DNA of 8,567 nt from Leucobacter sp. (GTDB taxonomy: Bacteria > Actinomycetota > Actinomycetes > Actinomycetales > Microbacteriaceae): contig JAAZHL010000019.1 of assembly GCA_012510755.1 (NCBI GenBank), forward strand, positions 1 through 8,567. Direction: 5' to 3'. Shown here piece after piece: positions 5,551 to 8,567 of this stretch; within the stretch, counting starts at the first letter, position 1; the number at the start of each line of letters is the position of its first letter. Position numbers and translations under genes: made by a program. Under the pieces are notes generated by a model. That model did no database searches, was not told where the DNA came from, and worked only from the letters and a program-made list of their open reading frames with translations.

Positions 5551-5552
5551 AC

Positions 5553-6383
5553 CTAGGTGTTGTCCGACGGCCCTGCCGCGGATTCTTCGCGCGCGCACCG
5601 TCGCGCCGGCCCCTCGCCGCGCAACCCGTCGGCAGACGAGTTGAACCGGTGCAGCATGGTCTGCAGTTGCTCGAGTTCGTCGTCGCTCCAGTCGGCGAAC
5701 CGCACACTGTGTTCTTGGGCGGTGCGGGCGTGCATGAGATCGGTTGCGGCCTGCGCCGCAGCGCTCGCGGTAAGCAGGGTCACCCGCTTGTCTGACTCGG
5801 CGGCGCGCGCATCGACCAGACCGTACTCACGTAGCTTCGCCACTTGGCGGCTGATGATGGCCTTGTCCATGTCGAGAATCCCGCCGAGCCCGGTGGCAGT
5901 GATCGGCCCCCGGCGAATGATGGTTTGCAAGCTCATGAGGCCGGGCCCGCGCAGGTCGGGGTGAATGTCTTCGGCGTAGCGGGCCCAGCGGCTGCGGGCG
6001 GCCGCGAAAACTTGCGAGAACTCAGAGATGATGTCGGGAATCATTTCGTCGCGAGCACGGCCCGGCTCGGTATTGCCGACGACCGGTTGACCGCCATGGG
6101 CGGCGGGCCGACCCGCGCCACCCGCGCCGGTAGCCGGCCCACCCGCGCCGGCTGCGCCACCCGCGCCAGCCGCGCTACCCGCGCCGGCTGCGCTACCCGC
6201 GCTACCCGCGCTACCCGCGCCGGCTGCGCTACCCGCGCTACCCGCGCTACCCCCGCCGGTAGCCGACCCACCCGCACCACTGGCGCCAGCCGCGCTGACC
6301 GCGTCGGCCGCAGCGGCTACACCAGCCACACCAGCCACACCAACCACACCGTCCGCGCGGCCCACATCAGCGTGTTCGCTCAT
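5553..6383 (-). CDS. MarR-family transcriptional regulator with Ala/Gly-rich N-terminal extension
   Basis: 276 codons, whereas typical MarR proteins have 140-180 residues. The recognisable domain spans about 114-250: a dimer helix (MIPDIISEFSQVF), a winged HTH with ITATGLGGILDMDKAIISRQVAKLREYGLV (161-190, recognition helix about 173-186), a wing DARAAESDKRVTLLTASA with the MarR-like D-KR pattern (191-208), and C-terminal helices (WSDDELEQLQTMLHRF). Residues 1-105 are low complexity (GVAGVAGVAAAA, then GSA/GAG repeats), probably disordered. The long start, ATG at 6383, is chosen because a -10 box precedes it directly; ATG 6044 (M114) would give a normal-sized MarR and cannot be excluded. The gene follows the MFS gene by 9 nt in the same direction, so it is most likely the ligand-responsive repressor of that operon. 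Its palindromic sites are probably those at 8323-8371. Confidence 0.88.
   Translation of the reverse strand: MSEHADVGRADGVVGVAGVAGVAAAADAVSAAGASGAGGSATGGGSAGSAGSAAGAGSAGSAGSAAGAGSAAGAGGAAGAGGPATGAGGAGRPAAHGGQPVVGNTEPGRARDEMIPDIISEFSQVFAAARSRWARYAEDIHPDLRGPGLMSLQTIIRRGPITATGLGGILDMDKAIISRQVAKLREYGLVDARAAESDKRVTLLTASAAAQAATDLMHARTAQEHSVRFADWSDDELEQLQTMLHRFNSSADGLRGEGPARRCAREESAAGPSDNT
6182..6253. repeat. 36-bp higher-order repeat in marR, built of 9-bp units
   Basis: Each 36-bp copy (6182-6217 and 6218-6253) is CGCCGGCTG plus three CGCTACCCG units; the copies differ only at the last base. Related 9-bp units flank it on both sides from about 6115 to 6290. On the coding strand they read as Gly-Ser-Ala and Gly-Ala-Ala units. 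The period is a multiple of three, so changes in copy number would alter only the length of the N-terminal tail. Confidence 0.85.
6318..6353. repeat. four 9-bp units near the marR 5' end
   Basis: TACACCAGC, CACACCAGC, CACACCAAC and CACACCGTC follow in tandem on the plus strand and encode the GVAGVAGV start of MarR on the minus strand. The unit resembles the CACACCGCA unit in ccsB. Confidence 0.8.
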
Positions 6384-6389
6384 AGTTTC

Positions 6390-6395
6390 ACTCTA
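6390..6395 (-). promoter_or_regulatory. possible -10 box of a leaderless marR promoter overlapping the MFS stop codon
   Basis: On the minus strand TAGAGT fits TAnnnT and ends 6 nt before the marR ATG. Its TAG is the stop codon of the MFS gene. No Shine-Dalgarno of normal strength lies in the 9-nt gap. marR may therefore have an internal leaderless transcript in addition to the operon transcript. Confidence 0.4.
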
Positions 6396-8018
6396 CGCAA
6401 TCTGGTCGATCGAACCGGTCTGCGTTGACACTTGGGCTGCCTTGCGCTGTGCGTTGTTCTTATTGCCCAGCGGAACGTTCGGCAAGAAAATCACCGCAAC
6501 AATCGCGAGCAGCGCGACGGGTGCAGAGGCTAAGAAGATGTCACCGATCGCCTGCCCGTAAGCTTCTTCGACGACCACCGCGAGCGCGGGGTTGAGTTCG
6601 CTGACGTTGGGAATCGCTCCTTCGCGCAGCGCATCAGACCCGACGAGCGCCTCAGGGTTGGTGGCGGCGAGCTTCGCGAATCCCTCGGTGAGCAGGTCGA
6701 TGACACGGTGGCCGAGCATGGTGCCCATGACCGACATGCCTGCCGAACCGGCCAGCGTTCTGAAGAAGGTGACCGCGCTCGAGGCGGCGCCCATGTCGTT
6801 GGGTGCGACGGTGTTTTGCACAATGAGCACGAGGTTCTGCATGGTCATGCCGACGCCGCAACCAAGCACGAACAGCGACACGCCGACGTACCAGAACGAG
6901 GTGTCGTAGCGCAGCTGACCCATCATCACGACGCCAACGAAGAGGGCGATTGCGCCGGTGACGACGTAGGCCTTCCACTTGTTGTAGCGGCTGATGAGTT
7001 GCCCGACGATAGTCGATGAAATGAGCAGGCCAGCGACCATCGGCAGCGACAAGAGGCTTGATTCGATCACGCTGCGACCGCGTGCGATCTGCATGTACTG
7101 ACCGATGTAGACCATGGTGGCGATCATTGCGACGCCCACCGACACTGAGGCCAACACTGAGAGGGTGAAGGTGCGATCCTTGAACATTGTCAGAGGAATC
7201 AGCGGTTCTTTCGCCTTCAACTCAACGAACACGGCGACTGCGAGCAGGAGGAGCCCGGCGCCAACCATCGTCGCGGTTTGCCATGACACCCACTCGAAGG
7301 CGCTGCCGACGAGCGTGATCCAGATGAGCAGGCTCGAGAAGCCGGTCGAGATCAGCACGATGCCGGCGTAGTCGATGGTCACCTTTTTGCGTTCGGTGGG
7401 TAGGCGCAGCGTGATCTGCAGCATGATGAGGGCGGCGATGGCGAAGGGGACTGCGACGTAGAAGTTCCAGCGCCAGCCGATGGTGTCTGTGAAGAGGCCG
7501 CCGATGAGCGGACCGCCGACGGGTGCGACGGCCATGACAGCGCCCATGATGCCCATGTATTTGCCGCGTTCGATGGGGCTCAAGATTTCTGCGAGCAAGA
7601 TTTGGCCGAGCACGCCGAGGCCGCCAACGCCGAGGCCCTGCACCACGCGGAACGAAATCAGCCAGCTCGGGTCATTCGCCATGCCTGAGAAAATGGTGCC
7701 CACCATGAAGACGGTAATCGCGAGCTGCATCAGGATCTTTTTGTTGGTGAGGTCAGCGAGCTTGCCCCAGATGGGGGTCGAGATGGCCGACGAGAGCGTG
7801 GTCGCCATGACGACCCAGGTGAAGCTGGCTTGGGTGCCGCCGATGTCGGCGATGATGCGCGGCATCGAGGTGCCGACGACGTTCATCGAGAGCATTGAGA
7901 CGAAGGTGCTCAAGAAGATGCCGGCGAGCGCGAGGTTTTTGGCTCGGCCCTTGAGCACAAGAGGCACCTTGCCGGTCTGTGGGTGGTGACCGGTCGAGGT
8001 TTCGTTGTTGCGTGTCAT
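6393..8018 (-). CDS. DHA2-type (EmrB/QacA-like) 14-TM drug:H+ antiporter of the MFS
   Basis: 541 codons from ATG 8018, the usual size of DHA2 pumps, which export drugs or toxic metabolites across the cytoplasmic membrane in exchange for protons. After a ~25-residue cytosolic N-terminus come TM1 (LALAGIFLSTFVSMLSM, ~29-48), motif A GKLADLTNKK (85-94, between TM2 and TM3), RVVQGLGVGGLGVLGQ (124-139) and motif C APVGGPLIGGLF (165-176). GWRWNFYVAVP (181-191) follows, then further hydrophobic segments to ~515 and a charged tail. A large extracytoplasmic loop (VSELNPALAVVVEEAYGQAIGD) before the last TM fits DHA2. The common acidic residue of TM1 (LDxTIVN type) is replaced in SMLSMNVVGTSMP. The start is uncertain: no Shine-Dalgarno precedes 8018, and the frame is open to GTG 8192, but the extra 58 residues come from repeat DNA and resemble no MFS N-terminus. 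It is co-oriented with marR. The substrate is unknown. Confidence 0.93.
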   Translation of the reverse strand: MTRNNETSTGHHPQTGKVPLVLKGRAKNLALAGIFLSTFVSMLSMNVVGTSMPRIIADIGGTQASFTWVVMATTLSSAISTPIWGKLADLTNKKILMQLAITVFMVGTIFSGMANDPSWLISFRVVQGLGVGGLGVLGQILLAEILSPIERGKYMGIMGAVMAVAPVGGPLIGGLFTDTIGWRWNFYVAVPFAIAALIMLQITLRLPTERKKVTIDYAGIVLISTGFSSLLIWITLVGSAFEWVSWQTATMVGAGLLLLAVAVFVELKAKEPLIPLTMFKDRTFTLSVLASVSVGVAMIATMVYIGQYMQIARGRSVIESSLLSLPMVAGLLISSTIVGQLISRYNKWKAYVVTGAIALFVGVVMMGQLRYDTSFWYVGVSLFVLGCGVGMTMQNLVLIVQNTVAPNDMGAASSAVTFFRTLAGSAGMSVMGTMLGHRVIDLLTEGFAKLAATNPEALVGSDALREGAIPNVSELNPALAVVVEEAYGQAIGDIFLASAPVALLAIVAVIFLPNVPLGNKNNAQRKAAQVSTQTGSIDQIA

Positions 8019-8044
8019 GCGGGGTGGTGGTGCTTTCGGTGGTC

Positions 8045-8107
8045 GGGTTGTGGTCTGTGGTTTGAGGTTCGAGGTTTGTGGTTTGTGGTTTGTGTTTTGT
8101 GGTTCCG
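8045..8107. repeat. 7-bp tandem repeat, about nine units, consensus GGTTTGT
   Basis: The units are spaced exactly 7 bp from 8045 to 8107; the three at 8073-8093 are identical GGTTTGT, and the outer ones carry one to three changes. The tract lies 27 bp upstream of the MFS start codon. Confidence 0.85.
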
Positions 8108-8179
8108 CTGGGTGCCGGGGTTGCGGCCGTGCAGTGCAGCAGTGGCGCGGCATTGCGTTAGCGGCGGTGCCCATTTCTA

Positions 8180-8189
8180 CGAGGATCAG
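8180..8189 (+). repeat. intergenic decamer CGAGGATCAG, copy 4
   Basis: It lies inside the leader of the efflux operon, antisense to the transcript, and is followed by C. Confidence 0.7.
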
Positions 8190-8322
8190 CACCCGCCCTC
8201 AACACTTCAGCCAGTCATGGCCTGCTAGTCGGTGAGCCGGTTGATGTCGCCCAGATGCCAGGTGTCAACTTGTGATCGGCCTGGGGGTGAGCTGCCTGGA
8301 CGCCTAACTGTTCATGAAATTG

Positions 8323-8338
8323 GTTGACAAAGGTCAAC
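8323..8338. promoter_or_regulatory. operator O2, palindrome GTTGAC-N4-GTCAAC
   Basis: Six-base perfect arms (8323-8328 and 8333-8338) around AAAG, the same core and spacing as O1 and centred 28 bp from it. It overlaps the first bases of the -10 box and covers the predicted transcription start, so a bound protein would block transcription. Confidence 0.75.
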
Positions 8339-8365
8339 TATATGACAATGGTTGACTTTCGTCAA
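8337..8365 (-). promoter_or_regulatory. sigma70-type promoter of the MFS-marR operon
   Basis: On the minus strand TTGACG (8365-8360) and TATAGT (8342-8337) are separated by exactly 17 bp. The -35 lies in operator O1 and the -10 touches operator O2. It points to the MFS gene, and the expected start of transcription is near 8330. Confidence 0.8.
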
Positions 8366-8371
8366 CCATTG
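8346..8371. promoter_or_regulatory. operator O1, palindrome with 11-bp perfect arms
   Basis: CAATGGTTGAC (8346-8356) and GTCAACCATTG (8361-8371) are perfect inverted arms around TTTC. The core GTTGAC-N4-GTCAAC is shared with O2. The symmetry and size fit a MarR dimer, and the site overlaps the -35 box. The assignment to the MarR encoded here is inference from context. Confidence 0.8.
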
Positions 8372-8381
8372 CTGATCCTCG
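8372..8381 (-). repeat. intergenic decamer CGAGGATCAG, copy 5 (inverted)
   Basis: It directly abuts operator O1; the G at 8371 that ends the operator also supplies the C following the decamer on the minus strand. Confidence 0.7.
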
Positions 8382-8427
8382 TCCCTGAACTTTGTTCGTT
8401 CGCAGCCCTTGGCGGTGATCTGGAGCC

Positions 8428-8567
8428 TATCGCGCGCCAACCCGCGCTAACTCGCGCCACCCCACGCTAATTCCGCGCCAACCGCCCCCCACTCACGCCA
8501 ACCCCGCCCCACGCTCGCGCCAACTCACCCCACCCCTACCCCACCCCCACCCCTGCCAACCCCACCC
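8428..8567. repeat. C-rich low-complexity tract at the window end
   Basis: Degenerate repeats of CGCGCCAACC and CGCGCTAACT type with 10-12-bp spacing pass into runs of CCCCACC up to the edge. G is almost absent from the plus strand in the last 100 bases. No gene is seen from 8382 to the end. Confidence 0.7.

Larger units (their letters stand above)
5048..5552. other. 505-bp repeat-rich gap between convergent ccsB and marR
   Basis: No protein with family features is seen in any frame; the open frames here are shadows of GC-rich repeats. The stretch contains two full copies of the decamer, a diverged one (GATCCTCG at 5121-5128), degenerate CTCGGCCTGCT-type repeats at about 5150-5310, the 17-bp and 13-bp repeats listed separately, an inverted repeat and a terminator-like hairpin. 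It probably serves as a termination zone for both genes. Confidence 0.7.
8019..8330 (-). other. long 5' leader of the MFS-marR operon
   Basis: About 310 nt separate the predicted transcription start (near 8330) from the MFS start codon. It holds the 7-bp tandem repeats, one decamer copy, an in-frame extension with alternative starts (GTG 8192, ATG 8174, ATG 8159), and a weak extra half-site GTCAAC at 8264-8269 with GTTGA at 8240-8244. I see no riboswitch or leader peptide that I can name. Minus-strand ATGs upstream of 8192 open only frames of three codons. Confidence 0.5.

Noticed and set aside
4972..5598. 208-codon minus-strand frame in the convergent gap
   Set aside because: Composed of Arg/Ser-rich repeats read from the tandem arrays; it overlaps both gene ends and has no plausible domain.
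5844..6428. 194-codon plus-strand frame opposite marR
   Set aside because: Its TRATRAG and TSHTSHT repeats are the antisense of the 9-bp repeats; the MarR frame has a real winged HTH.
8019..8192. N-terminal extension of the MFS protein to GTG 8192
   Set aside because: The 58 residues come from the heptamer tract and resemble no MFS N-terminus. It is kept only as an alternative in the leader and phase-variation notes.
8324..8346. Plus-strand promoter starting at TTGACA 8324-8329
   Set aside because: The AT-rich candidates TATATG and TATGAC are only 9 and 11 bp away, too close for a sigma70 promoter; the minus-strand boxes are spaced at 17 bp.

Overview
The window looks like the chromosome of a high-GC actinobacterium. 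The reasons are GC-rich codon use, a system II cytochrome c assembly protein of actinobacterial type, and 'TAnnnT' -10 boxes placed 6-8 nt before start codons, as in leaderless actinobacterial genes. A Microbacteriaceae-like host such as Leucobacter is my best guess from protein flavour, but it is not proven.

Positions 1-3040 are an insertion-sequence graveyard. From left to right it holds: the 5' part of an IS30-family element (minus strand, running off the left edge); the 3' part of an IS3-family element, namely the last codons of orfA and a complete orfB with a DD(35)E triad, whose orfA is cut by the IS30 element; a minus-strand IS30 transposase fossil with a clean in-frame 84-codon internal deletion, abutting the IS3 end; and an apparently intact IS30 element (349-codon transposase, DD(33)E, 28-bp terminal inverted repeats). 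The order implies successive nested insertions.

Positions 3041-5047 are ordinary chromosome on the plus strand. After an imperfect hairpin come a Maf-family nucleotide pyrophosphatase gene and a ccsB/resC cytochrome c assembly gene. Each is preceded by the same TAGGCT box directly before the start codon. No resB, resA or ccdA partner is visible.

Positions 5048-5552 separate convergent genes and are built of short repeats: a 29-bp pair, a 17-bp pair, an inverted repeat with 11-bp arms, six 13-bp units in tandem, and a GC hairpin just past the marR stop.

Positions 5553-8371 form a minus-strand drug-efflux operon. A sigma70-type promoter overlaps two TTGAC-N4-GTCAA palindromes, followed by a leader of about 310 nt that contains a 7-bp tandem repeat. 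Then come a 14-TM DHA2-type (EmrB/QacA-like) MFS transporter and, 9 nt later, a MarR-family regulator with a long Ala/Gly-rich N-terminal repeat tract. The simplest reading is that the MarR protein represses its own operon at the palindromes and lets go when it binds a drug-like ligand. The last ~140 bases are C-rich low-complexity DNA with no gene.

Across the native part, the 10-mer CGAGGATCAG recurs five times, always outside genes. I see no RNA genes, no CRISPR array and no clear novel multi-gene system. The most unusual material is the repeat content and the operator/leader architecture of the efflux operon.
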